From Seminavis robusta (Eukaryota > Bacillariophyta > Bacillariophyceae > Naviculales > Naviculaceae), in NCBI GenBank assembly GCA_903772945.1, contig CAICTM010001041.1, forward strand, positions 1 through 39,098: a stretch of 39,098 bases of DNA. Reading direction: 5' to 3'. Below the pieces are notes generated by a model that was not told the DNA's origin, ran no database searches, and saw only the letters and a list, made by a program, of their open reading frames with translations. The position numbers were made by a program, and so were the translations under genes. Positions 21,321 through 32,640 of the stretch are shown here, piece by piece; within the stretch, counting starts at the first letter, position 1, and the number at the start of each line of letters is the position of its first letter.

Positions 21321-24300
21321 CTACACTTCAATGCTCTTGGCATCACTCTCGACACGAGTTAATGCAGGAACTTCGGCTTCCACCATAACAGGAACGGGAA
21401 TGGAAGCATCATCTTCCTCCGAGCTAGCATTGTCCACCTTCTTTGTAATCTCCACGTCGTCATCGTTGTCTTCCTTCTTGCCTCCGGCCACGGGGGCGTC
21501 AAGGTCTTCTGCCGCAGCAAAGGGCTTTGGGCCAACCAGGGACATCAGCACGGGCAGCAACACCAAACCGTGTGACACTCCCAACGCCACTGTCAACGCA
21601 AACTGAGTCGACAAAACTTTGAACACGTACGAGCTAGATCCCAACAAAACGGCAACGGCCAAAAAGGTGGAGGTCGCACCGCACAGCACGGCGGCTCCAA
21701 TATCGGCAAGCGTCTCCGTCACACGACGATCCCAGTTGTTGCCTCCCTTGAGCTGGTGATTCAAAACGAAAGTAAGAAGAAGGGAAGCAGTGAGTGAGTG
21801 AGCACTCGACGTCATGTGTTTCTGATCAGTGTAGGGTAATACTGGTAGCGAACTTACCATGAAGGAGTGTCCAACGTGGGCACTGTAATCCACCGACAAA
21901 CCAACGGAAAGGACAATGTTGATGACACTGACCGAGTCAATGGCAATTCCAATGGCCCACATGAACCCAAGAATCTCAACGATGCAAAAGGCAACATTCA
22001 AAGTAATCAAAATGGTGGTGGTGAAACTGCCCACGGTCAAGAGCACAATAATGGCGACGGACATGATGGCCAGTCCAACATTGGAAAACAATTCTTGCTG
22101 AATGACCTTGAATCCCTCGACGGCCAAGAAGATGTTGCTGTATGTGAAGGATGGGGGCAAATCCGTCCACGATTCTTGCATGGCACGAGTGGCATCCATG
22201 GCTTCAATCTGTTTGCTGGAATCTTCAATGACCTCTCCACGCTTTTCCTTGGTCAATCGAACGTATTCCGCTTCCACACGAATGGCTTCAAGACGAGTTT
22301 CGCGGGTTTCCGCATCGCTGACCATGGCGACATCCTGACTGTACTGCGATCCTGGAGCCCCAAAGTTGACATAGTTTTCCAAGGTCATGACAAAGTCTTC
22401 TTGATTAGTGGGCCATCCATCGGCTCCCAGTGTCGCATTTCCAATGGCATCGGTTCCTTCCGCGATGAGATATTCTTCGAGTCCTGTCATGACATTGCGG
22501 TAGGCATCCGCCGAGACGGGTTCGGCAATGTAAGGAGGTGCGGTTGATTTTTCAGTCAGACGTTGATCGAGATCGGCCAATTCGACGCGCTTGTCGTAGA
22601 TGCCATTGCCAATGTTGGCTTGTGTTTCTTCAAAGATGAAATAAACAGAAGTCCCGTCGTCACTGAACCAAGTATCGGCGGCGTCGGTGTAATCGATGAT
22701 GTAACTGTCGGTTGGGATAAAGTTTCTTTCTGTGTTTTCGACACTGAGGTTGATGGCTCCATAGATTCCAAAACCGAGCAATCCAGCAAAGATGAGCAAT
22801 ACAATGGCCTTTCCGGGCTTGGATAGAATGGCGGGTGCATGGTACTTGCGAAAGTATGTGGATGCAATGCCTTCCTGGTTATCGTTCAAGTCTTCTTCGG
22901 TCAATTCATTATCGTTGTTGTCATTGTCGTTGTCGTTGCCACCACTACCGCGAGTCAAGCAACAGAAACAATCGCGTCGGTTTCCTCGTTGACGGCGTTC
23001 ATCGAGTACCAAACATGCAGTGAAGAATGTGGAAGCAAAGAACCATAGGAACGTGATGGAGATGGAAGCGTAGGCACAGAAACTGGCAAGCGCGGGCAAT
23101 GCACTGGTGGATGAAATGGCAAAAGCGACAAGATCAGTCATGGACGTGACAGTGATGGAAGCTCCTGCTCGCGACAATCCTCTAGCACATCGTTCTACGA
23201 GTGCTTCGTCATCTTCGTGTTTGCGTGGGACTTTTCGTTCTCGGTCAAATGCATTGACAATGACAAAGCAATCGTCGACACCAATTCCGAGTAGAATAAA
23301 AGGAAGGAGGGAGTGAACAGGTCCAAAGAATAGTCCAATGAGAGCACTGAGTCCGAATCCTGCAATGGTGGAGAGTCCAATCATGGCAACGGCGGCAATG
23401 GACATGGACCAACGGGAACCCGGTCCGCACTTGATTTTTCCCAAAGTGGCTCCCAGAAAGACAAACGTGACGAGATAACTGATCTGTACGAGATTGAGAT
23501 CTCCCGTAATGGCTCCTCCGAATTCATCACTGAAACTGCGTGTAGAAAAGTAGGCAATATTGACGTTGGTGTAAGGAGTGGGGTCTTTTTGAATGACGTC
23601 GAGAAAGGCATCTTGTTCCCACTGTTCATTGATGGGATCTTGTGTGGATCCATCTTGCACATAGGATCTGTCATCTAGAAAATAAGTGACAGTGAAAGCT
23701 TCTGCAGAGACGAGCTGATCAGAGGAATCAAAGGTAGGATTTCCCAGCACCGCCATGAGATCTTCTTTGGATCCATACTGGTTGAGAGTGTCCATGAAAT
23801 CAGGATCATTGTTGAAGGTTTCAAGATCATAGTTCCACATTTTGAGAATTCCAGACATTAGGCACTGACAAACTCCGTCGTAAGAAGACGCACAAGATCC
23901 CCCAGCTTTGGTGCAGAGATCCACTAGAGTGGAATTGGCAGTGAAAGTGTCATTGTTGAAATTGGAAGGAGTGGTGTGGATTTCTTGTTGGAGACTGAGA
24001 GCATCTTGGATGGTTGTTTCAGTTAGGACATTCTTCTGGTTGTTTGGGGATTTGCTTGAAATGATCATGGTGTTGATTCTGGTGGTTGGGGGAAAGTAGT
24101 TGAGGTACATTTCCTGTTCCTTTTCCGCCAGAGTATTCTGAGGCACCCAAAGTTCTTCTGGTCGATTTTCGGACTCTAGCACTGCAAAGCCTCCTCCAAA
24201 TCCAATTCCAATCAGCATGGTCAAGCCAATCGTGGTCCACGGCCGAAAGGACACAAACTTGCCGATCTTGTAAAACACATCTCGAATCAAGTCATCGATC

Positions 24301-24365
24301 CAGTTGCCTATTTTCTCGCATCCTCCAACCTCAGATTCTTGATTGTCTTGGTCAGCCGAGCACAT
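21321..24365 (-). CDS. Patched/NPC1-like sterol-sensing-domain RND transporter
   Basis: ATG at 24363-24365 and TAG at 21321-21323. The genomic frame is open for 1014 codons, but 21857-21753 is an intron: it starts GTAAGT, ends CAG, is 105 nt (35 codons, no stop), and its removal restores the family sequence GHSFM-LKGGNNWDRRVTETLADIGAAV. The spliced product is about 979 aa. It has an N-terminal membrane helix near residue 45, a large Cys-containing extracellular loop (CTKAGGSCASSYDGVCQC), then a sterol-sensing domain with five or six helices and the segment LPFILLGIGVDDCFVIVNAFDR. A second large loop and a second helix bundle follow, with the family motif SVGLSVDYSAHVGHSFM. The carboxylate residues in these segments correspond to the RND proton or cation relay. 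Members move sterols or other lipids. The substrate here is unknown. Confidence 0.9.
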   Translation of the reverse strand: MCSADQDNQESEVGGCEKIGNWIDDLIRDVFYKIGKFVSFRPWTTIGLTMLIGIGFGGGFAVLESENRPEELWVPQNTLAEKEQEMYLNYFPPTTRINTMIISSKSPNNQKNVLTETTIQDALSLQQEIHTTPSNFNNDTFTANSTLVDLCTKAGGSCASSYDGVCQCLMSGILKMWNYDLETFNNDPDFMDTLNQYGSKEDLMAVLGNPTFDSSDQLVSAEAFTVTYFLDDRSYVQDGSTQDPINEQWEQDAFLDVIQKDPTPYTNVNIAYFSTRSFSDEFGGAITGDLNLVQISYLVTFVFLGATLGKIKCGPGSRWSMSIAAVAMIGLSTIAGFGLSALIGLFFGPVHSLLPFILLGIGVDDCFVIVNAFDRERKVPRKHEDDEALVERCARGLSRAGASITVTSMTDLVAFAISSTSALPALASFCAYASISITFLWFFASTFFTACLVLDERRQRGNRRDCFCCLTRGSGGNDNDNDNNDNELTEEDLNDNQEGIASTYFRKYHAPAILSKPGKAIVLLIFAGLLGFGIYGAINLSVENTERNFIPTDSYIIDYTDAADTWFSDDGTSVYFIFEETQANIGNGIYDKRVELADLDQRLTEKSTAPPYIAEPVSADAYRNVMTGLEEYLIAEGTDAIGNATLGADGWPTNQEDFVMTLENYVNFGAPGSQYSQDVAMVSDAETRETRLEAIRVEAEYVRLTKEKRGEVIEDSSKQIEAMDATRAMQESWTDLPPSFTYSNIFLAVEGFKVIQQELFSNVGLAIMSVAIIVLLTVGSFTTTILITLNVAFCIVEILGFMWAIGIAIDSVSVINIVLSVGLSVDYSAHVGHSFMVSSLPVLPYTDQKHMTSSAHSLTASLLLTFVLNHQLKGGNNWDRRVTETLADIGAAVLCGATSTFLAVAVLLGSSSYVFKVLSTQFALTVALGVSHGLVLLPVLMSLVGPKPFAAAEDLDAPVAGGKKEDNDDDVEITKKVDNASSEEDDASIPVPVMVEAEVPALTRVESDAKSIEV

Positions 24366-26240
24366 CTTCTTATCTGGACTTTAGTACCTTTTTTTAAAAG
24401 AGTTGTTTGCTGCAAAAAACAAACTATGAGCTTCCTCTGGGGTGAAAAAAATGATGAAACCAGCTCATTCCGTCGGAACTTTCAGTGATGTGGTCAGACC
24501 TCGGCGAAGTTGTTCGACAAGCAATTTTTGTGGTCTATGACATTCGCCGAGTACTACTGGTACACAGTACATACGTAGTTGAAGCAGCAATGACACGATC
24601 GCCACAAGTATGCATACCGTACAGCCCCCATGACAAAGAGTATTTTAATTAAATGCATCATACGTCACAAGGTCAACTGGCGGCTCCAATTGTTGTTCCG
24701 AGAAACTTGAAATCAACCTTTTGGGCCACCTCAGCAAACTGATTCAGATTGATGAGTCTTACGATAGAGCCATTCTACATTCTGATTGGTCCAAGTGGAT
24801 GATGCGTCAAAAAGGAGCATCACAGCAACAACCTCAACCTTTTCTATCCACGATGAATTCTTCGTGAATCCACGCCCTGGAATTGGCTTGGCGACCACGG
24901 TTTCATCATTCAGACATTTTTTTTAAATTTTTTGTTTTCTCTGTTTCAAAGAAGGAGGCAACATAGCTCTTTCTTGCCTGTAAGATCATGGTTTTTCCAT
25001 GGCTGGAAGCACAATACCGGAGTGCCACAGTGCCACAATGTTGAGCACTTCCCCATCCAATCAATTGGTGGGTGAGCACATTATGATGTACTAGTAGTCT
25101 TGCTTGAGATGGCACCAAAAAAAGGGTCAACTTTTGATAAAAGCAAACACCGCACACAGCCAATATATCATAGAGGCAGTGATAAAAGCCCCACTATTAA
25201 TAGTAATAATCACCCGGGCTGCCCTAATGGGTGGAATCCAGCTAAAATGTATGATAACAACATGTCTGAATAACTTTGGCCCCTACCGGTAGCTACTAAC
25301 GGTAAACAAAGACTTCTTGCTTTCTAGCTACGGAAGTCAACAACGCTACTCCCATGGTCTACCGGTATGCTCGTGTCCGCTGGCTCAACTTGCTAGTAGC
25401 ACCAACGGCACAGCTAGCCAGCAAGCAGTGGAAGCATGAAACTCATTCCCTTCCCAAGCTACTACGGTAACGGTACAATCGTAGTACCGGTACTGGTACA
25501 CGTACTGGCTGGCTAGCCAGCCAGTACATGTAATGCTTGGAGTTGGGCATTTGAATGTCAATCGAGTCGAATGAATCGAATCCAGACATCAGCGGGCAAA
25601 AGAGCAATTTCCTTTTCAAGATCAGCTTCAAGTTTAATTGTGGATTGAGAAGCTGTTGAATGCTGAATGCTGCTTGGTGGACGGTGCCGTAAGGCCGTAA
25701 GCCCGTGAGGCCGTAAGGTACTCGAGAAGTTACAAGGCTGCTCTGCACTTTGAATTGGCTCATAGCCTTTTTGTGGTGCTCGGTATTCATGTGGCCATGC
25801 GACAATGGACCTTCAGTACCATGAAAAATGGGGTATCAATCGTTAATTCTAATATTTGAGTGTTTGTAAAAACATTCCCTTGTTGGAACTAATGAACTAC
25901 CTTTTCTAAATCTATCAATGACCGGACTGAACCAGTATCCATATATAATATGCCTTTTGGTGTCACTCTTGCGGCTTTGGTAACACGTAGTGGGATGCTG
26001 CTTCTAAGTAATATTCACACTTACTTGTACAGCTACCTGTACTCATGGGGCAAAAGGCAATTATTCTTTCATTTCAGCTGCTTTAGTTTCTTCTGCTTTC
26101 ATCCTCCCATCTCAAAACTTCACTTCTCTTTCACTTTTTTGTTTCTCGAAGGAAGATAGAAGCAACAGCGTAGCCGGAGATAGAAGACATACATCTACTA
26201 AGCATAGCTCCTCATAAATTTTAAAAGTACGGCAGGCCAG
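24366..26240. other. Divergent intergenic region (transporter / AAA ATPase)
   Basis: About 1.9 kb between divergent starts with no convincing gene. The 120-codon minus frame at 25443-25805 runs through palindromic and repeated DNA (GCCGTAAG units at about 25686-25720) and looks like chance. TACCGGTA palindromes cluster at 25284-25291, 25360-25367 and 25485-25492, next to the 26-bp palindrome listed separately. The 60 nt before 26241 are AT-rich and likely the 5' leader of the ATPase gene. Confidence 0.55.
25502..25527. repeat. Perfect 26-bp palindrome
   Basis: The 13-nt arm GTACTGGCTGGCT is followed without spacer by its exact reverse complement, centred between 25514 and 25515. It lies ten bases right of a TACCGGTA site and overlaps a following TACATGTA. 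It could be a cruciform-prone site, a protein-dimer binding site or a transposon remnant. Confidence 0.85.
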
Positions 26241-29200
26241 ATGAGCAACCCTCAAGGCAGCGTAACAACATCAACTGCTTCTGACTCCTGCATTAGCAGC
26301 TTGGCCAGCTCTGTTCACAGCGGTCGCATCGTGGTAGGTACTAGTACTGGTAGGGACACTGGCAGTCCTTCGAGCTCCAATCGGTCAGGATCGTTCGGGA
26401 TTCCCATGACCAAGATCAAGCGAGACTCGTACTCGACCGAGTTTCGAGAATGTCTCGTGGAAACAGATTCGCAGAATAAGGCGCGTTTATCCAGAGGACG
26501 ATCCACCCTTAGGCTCACTTCCTTACGCCACGATAAGGTCGGGTACTATGGACGCCAAAAACAAGAGCAACTCCTCCAAGAATCCGTGGAGCGACTTTGT
26601 TTTAACCTTAACCCTAAAGATCCTTGCGGGACCACTAGCGCTGGCACTCCAGGCCCCACCCCCAAATGCGAGTTGGTGTTGGTGGGAGGCACGTCAGGCA
26701 CGGGCAAGACAGCTTTGGCTAAGCAAGTCGAAACCAAGCTACCCAAAGGGGCATGCTTTATCATGGGAAAGTGCGACCTGAATGCTAGCGACGAACCTTA
26801 CTCGGCCATTTCGGACGCTTGCGAAACACTCTGCGAACACTTGCTGAACAAAAGCGCGCCGGATCAGGGACAATTGGCAAGCAAAGCTAGAGAAATGTTG
26901 CTCGATCAGCTCGGACTTCAAGTCATGGGACATCTATGGGGACTCATACCCTCGCTCTACAAGCTCGTCGCGGAAACGCACACGCAGGCCAACCCAAACG
27001 ACAGCGATTACGACGACAAGGACAAGGAAATGCCGCACAGCGTCATTCAAGAAGTCAAGTTCGAAAACGAGACACTATCGTCCGGCGAATCGTCCATGGG
27101 TGCAACCGCCAAGCGCCAGCAAATGAACTACGCCTTTCGAGTCCTCATCAGGGTATTTTCATCCTGCTACAGGCCACTCGTCATTTGCATCGATGATTTG
27201 CAATGGAGCGATTCTGCTACCTTGGAGCTAATTGAATTGCTATTGACTGATGTCGAACACAACCGATTGCTTATCATTGGATGCTACCGCTCCGAGCACG
27301 TGCAAGACGACGACCAACTATCACAAGCCATTCAAAAGTTTCAAGGTCTCAAACCAACTGTGCAAGTCTCAGAAATCGAACTGCAAAACTTATCCGTGCA
27401 AGACTGCGCAAGCATTCTCGTGGACTTGCTTTCCATGCAAGGCGACGAGGACAAAATCGAAGAGCTAGCCGCTGTTTGTCACAAGAGGACAATGGGAAAT
27501 GTCAATTTCCTACTACAGTTCACTACCATGTTGCATGAAACGCGATTGATTGATTATCATTTGGGCTTGATGCGATGGGTATGGGATTCGCAGCATATTG
27601 AAACAGAAACAGACGCCGCAGACAATGTTATTGTCGTTTTGGAAAAACGTATGGATCAACTCGACCAGGAATTGAGGCATTTCCTATCCGTCGCATCCAG
27701 CATTGGAGCCACTTCCAGTCTACGCATTCTAGAATTGGCATGGGACACTGCCAAGAAGCTGAACCCTGCCAAAGACGAAACCAGCGATTTTTCGGCGTGC
27801 ATCGATTCATCCGTATTCGGGAACTTCATTGAATTGTGCGGCGATGACAAGTACAAGTTTGTGCACGGTAAGTGTTAAATACTGTGATCCACTTGCCATG
27901 TGCAGCCACCACCACTTTTACTTGCTTGCTTGGACTCGACTCGACTCGACTCAACCATGGAATCAATCGCTTCATCTTGCACAGACAAAATTCAAGAGGC
28001 CGCAGCCGGACTGTGGTCACAAGAGGAGAGGCAAAAGGAGCAAGTTGCCATTGGCATGCGACTCCTCAGCGAGCTGACCGTTGACGAACAGCATGCCCAT
28101 GTCTTTTTGATTCGAGATTTGTTAGACAAGAACCAGCACCCAAACGCGGTCGAAGCGGAGACTATTGTACGCATCAATTGGATGGCGTCGGAACGAGCCC
28201 GGTCGTTGTCGGCATTCAAAAGCTCGTTGGTGTATGCCAAAAAAGGAATTTCTCTGCTCACACCCAACGCGTGGGAGACAAACTACGCCACTGCGCTTGC
28301 GCTCTATACTCTGGCAAGCGAGGCTGCTGGTTTTTTGGGACATAAAGTACTCATGGAGGAACTCAGCGAAACTGTCCTGAACAGACCGGAATGTCCTCTG
28401 TTGGACAAGGTCCGCATCTACACGGCAAAGATTGACACAATGGCCAACGAGGGTAGTCCCGAGAGCGTACAGAATGCCATTGATCTGATTGTCGACCTAC
28501 TCAACCAGCTGGGCTGCAAAGTACCAAAGATGCTGACATTATCTGTCATTTCGACCATGTTTCACTTCAAGAAGAACGTGCCAACTGAAGGAGAACTCCG
28601 TGCTTTACCCAGGCTCTCCGACAGGGAAAAAATGGAAGCCATGCATCTTCTTTATCGTTTGCAAGGGTATGGCTACATCACGCGACAAATCATGTTGTCC
28701 CTCTGGGCAGCTTTCAAGGTTGGCAAGATCACGTTGAAGGACGGGAGGCATCCCGTGTCCTCGCTTAGCTTTCCTTGTGTAGGTTTTGCAATGACAAGTC
28801 TGTTCAGCGATTTCCAGAAGGGAGAGCTCTACGCGAAACATGCCGAAGCCCTCATTGATATGGAAGAAGACAAATCAAAAGAAGGACGAATGACTGTGTC
28901 TTGTTTGCCATCGTTCGTATATACGAGACCTGTGCAATCTGTTGGGAAGAAATTGATACAAGGGTACAAGACTGACATGCAGGCAGGGGATTCAGAAAGG
29001 TAAGCATGTTTTGCAACATGACTGCAGCACAAAAGTGGAAATATGTTATTGTACCGGTACTCATTGACTACGCTTGATCGTCTGGACATACTTTACAGCG
29101 CCATGTACTGTCTCTCTCACCACTGCTACATGGGCTTTCTGACGTCTCGGTCGCTGGACTACCTTGAGGCTGACTGCCACAAATTCTTGGCGCAGGCATC

Positions 29201-29906
29201 GCAGCTGCAAATTTTCAATGCAATTTTCTTCCTCGCTCCCTTGGCGGAGCTCGTGTCTGCGTTGACCGGTTCTAGACTTGGAATCGAGACCTACCTTGAT
29301 GGCAAAAGCTCCCCCATGTTCACCGATCATTTGGATCTGTTTCACACCGTTTCGCACGCGTACCTTGGTCGATATCAAGAAGCGGCCGACCTCTTCATTC
29401 GGCGAGGAAATGCGTATGACGGAGTGTATCCTGCCATGCCAATAAGGACGTGGGACAAATTTTTGGCGGGTGTGTGCTTGTACGACGCTGCCCGGTCTAC
29501 GGGTCGAAGGAAGTACCTGAAGCAGGCCAACATTGTTCGTAAAACGATTCATTCCTGGCTGAAGAAGGGGAACCCCAACGCGAATCATCATGCGTGTCTT
29601 CTGGATGCTGAATACTACCGGTTGAGAAAGAAGACTGCCAAGGCTTCCAAATTCTACGAGAATGCTGCAATTATGGCCGGCCGCGCTGGGTTGCTTCATG
29701 ACGCTGCGTTCACGGAGGAGCGGTATGCGTACCATCTGATGGAGAGCAGTGCTCTTTCCAAAGAAGAGGCCGGGTATCGTTTGAAGAAAGCGGTGATGCT
29801 GTACACTGAATGGGGAGCGTCTGAGAAGGTCCGGCTGCTCGAGGATAGATTCCCGGAGTTTCTTCGCAGAGATGGTGTATCCGCGCCATTTCGCACGATG
29901 GAATGA
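26241..29906 (+). CDS. STAND/AAA-type ATPase with helical repeats
   Basis: Three exons, 26241-27867, 27985-28999 and 29099-29906. The introns are GT-AG (GTAAGT...CACAG and GTAAGC...TACAG), and the joined length is 3450 nt, giving 1149 aa. After a Ser-rich leader, GRQKQEQLLQESVERL introduces the ATPase. Walker A is GGTSGTGKTAL (residues 149-159) and Walker B is LVICIDDLQWSD (about 313-324). The first junction gives KFVHDKIQEAA, a motif found in this family in serine/threonine kinase-, adenylate cyclase- and histidine kinase-linked ATPases (AAA_16 / 'predicted ATPase' type, as in soluble adenylyl cyclase and MalT-like proteins). Residues from about 560 to the end are helical, TPR-like. I see no cyclase or kinase domain, so this is a stand-alone signalling ATPase or scaffold of a family expanded in diatoms. 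Intron 1 holds GACTC tandem repeats, and intron 2 holds TACCGGTA (29052-29059). Confidence 0.85.
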
Positions 29907-31199
29907 ATTACGTGATCAAGTAAGTCTGTAGAATGTATGCATAGCCGTAGACGTACATGTAGTCGCTCAACTGTTTTAGAATAATCCAGCTCCGTGTTCA
30001 AAGAAGTCTCCTTCCTCCGTTCCACCTCATGAGTGGTCTCCACAACGACCGTACATCGCCTTCGGAGCTTGCCCTTGTTGCCACCTCGGTAAGCCATACC
30101 GGTAGTGATATAGACGAATTGTTTGAGCCTTTTCCTTTTTAAAATTTTGGTGCGTCGTTTCGGTGAGTTGAAGTCTCAATCCTCGTGGTGGAGCCCGGCA
30201 AACATCCATGGGAATTCTGTGCGCGCTGTGCTCAGGCAACTTGGCGCCAAAGAACAAGACGCGAGCATGAGCTAAAACGCGCGACGGCCTCTACTTCTTC
30301 GGACAGGCTGCTTACTAAGTCTTTCAATCCAGCTCTGCTCTGTAAATGAACCCTTGCAGCTTGCAGTACATGTACGCATACCGGTACGATACTCTAGCTA
30401 GCTAGCTAGTATGCACACACGCGGTGATACCAAAGCGGCCCAACCGCTACCAGGTACCACCATCGAATGGCTACCGGTCCATTCGCATTCACAACAAGTG
30501 ATGCAAGCCATACACTGCAGTGCGACCTGCAAAGGTGGAAACCAAGTAGCCAGCGACGGTAGCTCGTAGAGAAATGGAAGCTGGAGGGTGTTTTTCGTAC
30601 GATTGATTTGGATCCGTCGAACACCCCAAAGATCGTGCTGCCACATACAAAAAAAACGTAGAAAGCGGCTCTGTGCAGCCAACTTATTCATTCAAAGCTA
30701 ATTTGGTCCGAGATTGTATAGAACAGTCCTACAGGTCGGTATGAGGCATCAACCCGAACAGATCAGGCAGATCGGGGGATTCTTTCGTAGGAAGACCTCG
30801 GGAGAGGTGATGTGCTACACTGCATGTATCCAGCGATTCTTGCTAACATGACCAGATATCACTTGGCATGCTTAACGCTATAGATACCTACCGAAACCGT
30901 ACTTGCCAGGGCATCACCTTAGGCAGTATATCAAACACGGTAGATTGCAGAGCGTGGAATTGAAGGAAGCAACCGGAATTTTTTAGGTCAAGGCAGAAGT
31001 AGTGAAGTTTCGATCCTAGTCCTAGTGTTTTGTGTTTGTATATACCGTGTAGCTAATAGTAATTCCTAACCTGCTATGCAAAGCCAAGCCATAGTCGTCT
31101 AGACACTGATGCCCCCTTGCTCTGCAAAGTTTGTGTCGGCTATTGGCTCGAGCATGAGAAAGGCCAACGAATCCTCGCCTCCTGGGAGAACGGAGCCCG
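29907..31199. other. Intergenic region between convergent genes
   Basis: Mostly 3' flanks. The minus-strand frames at 29696-30257 overlap the end of the ATPase gene in antisense and look like shadows. TACCGGTA occurs at 30097-30104 and 30379-30386, and a run of overlapping CTAGCTAG at 30394-30409. The stretch 31099-31199 may belong to the DUF6824-type gene if its apparent frameshift is an error (see that entry). Confidence 0.5.
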
Positions 31200-31997
31200 T
31201 CAGAGTTCTTGGTGGAGTGGGAGGAGTGACGATCTGCATTTGACCATCTGCGGAGGTACTTCGGCCTGTTTCGGTGGAGGCATCTCCGCGTGCATCGTCG
31301 AATGCTTGAACCACCCTCTTTTCATGGCGGTAGTCTGTTGCTTTCTCTCGACTTCCTTGCGGCGCTGCTTCTTGGCTTTGGTGCTGGACTTGTACTTGGA
31401 AAACAACTAGGTCAGGGGAGAGAAGAAAGACACAAACGGTAAGTGACTTGGCCTTCAGTCAAATGTTCAATGTTCAGTGTGCCCCATGCATCGATTGATT
31501 GATTGATTCAAGCTTACCTGATCTCGAATGCTTTGTCCAATCTTTTCCCGGGCCAGGGCATCTCCGACATCGTACCATTCGCCATTGCTGTCCTGTTTGA
31601 CGAAGCCTCCGTCGGGTGAGTAGTCTCTGACGGAGTCCACAATAGAGGTAACGATCAAACTCTTTTCGAGCTTCGTCTTGGCAGCATTGTACTGAGGCAA
31701 GCTCTGACGGATGATCTCTCTGAACCTCAGATTTCCCACGTGGTTGGCAGCGGTGCTCCCGCGAGCACAAATGACATCGTACTTTCCAGGTGCCACAAAG
31801 AAGGGCAACGGCCGGGGCTCTCCGTTGTGCTGAGGTGCTGGTGCTGGTGCAGGTGCAGGAATGGGAGAGTGAGGAGGAGAAGGCCTGAGAGATGACATTG
31901 CTGGAGTTTCGTCCAATAGTGGAGAGGGCTGATTGGAGAAGAGATTTAAGTTTTCTCGTTGAAAAGAAGAGCGAGGTTGGTGGTAGAAAGGGTTCAT
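31200..31997 (-). CDS. DUF6824-type protein, possibly frameshifted at 3' end
   Basis: Exon 1 is 31997-31518, with the first in-frame ATG at 31995-31997. Exon 2 starts at 31406, after a GT-AG intron of 111 nt (GTAAGC...CTAG), phase 0. As read, the frame stops at TGA 31200-31202, giving 228 aa. After a Pro-rich N-terminus (with PAPAPAPAP), the conserved domain opens at YDVICARGSTAANHVGNLRF, continues with IIRQSLPQYNAAKTKLEKS and DGGFVKQDSNGEWYDVGD, and ends LAREKIGQSIRDQ-LFSKYKSSTKAKKQRRK across the splice. This domain is widespread in diatoms, and its function is not established. After about 31330 another frame (VVQAFDDARG... to 31099) looks more protein-like. One extra A in the AAAA run near 31325 would connect it, so the C-terminus is uncertain. 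Confidence 0.78.
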
Positions 31998-32630
31998 TGT
32001 TCTGGCTGAATCTAATCTGAAGTAGCTACTACTAGTAGATCTGTGCTTTACTTTGGATAGCTTATGCTTTTGTTTGCTTGGTGCTTGTGAGTTGCAATTT
32101 ATGAGTTTGTGAGACGACGAGCCTTCAACGCAATCTTCTGCTCTTTGTCGTCTTGGAGCTTCTCTCGCTGGAGTTTGTGGCTGTGTCGGTTGCGATATGA
32201 TGGTACCAAGCAGAAAGATTGGCTGAGCAATTGCTTTCGTGGGAGGAAACTTCACTTTGATTCTTCTTTGTAGCGTTTGATCTACAGGGCAACCGCACCG
32301 GTGAGGCGATGATCCTTTCTAGGTCCTTAGCCTTTTCTACCCCGTTCCCGTTCACCCACCCAGCTAGAACAGGCAGGGTTGTGGGAAGTTGGGAACCTGA
32401 GCTCAAAGCAGCCTAGGAAACTTTCAAGTGTGTCTAGAGATTCTAGCTTCTAGACGGACAAAAAAGCCTCTTGAAGCTTTTTTCAGAAAAAATGTGAAGG
32501 TTGAAGGGAGCGTGTATGCATAAATCTTACTTCTCTCTTGTTCCTTCCTCCTAATGCCAAATTGGGTCATAAAGAGTTCGTCCGACATCGATGTAAGTCT
32601 CTTGATCACTGGTTGCCTAACTACTATACA
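31998..32630. other. Upstream region of the DUF6824-type gene
   Basis: The frame of the DUF6824-type gene stays open upstream to 32255 but contains no further ATG, so I treat it as 5' leader and promoter. No other feature is recognised. Confidence 0.5.
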
Positions 32631-32640
32631 GAGCTTTTTC

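Noticed and set aside
21867..22547. 226-codon plus-strand frame within the transporter gene
   Set aside because: Antisense shadow of a well-supported membrane transporter; no domain.
29061..29735. 224-codon minus-strand frame within the ATPase gene
   Set aside because: Antisense to exon 3 of the ATPase; no recognisable domain and no ATG context.
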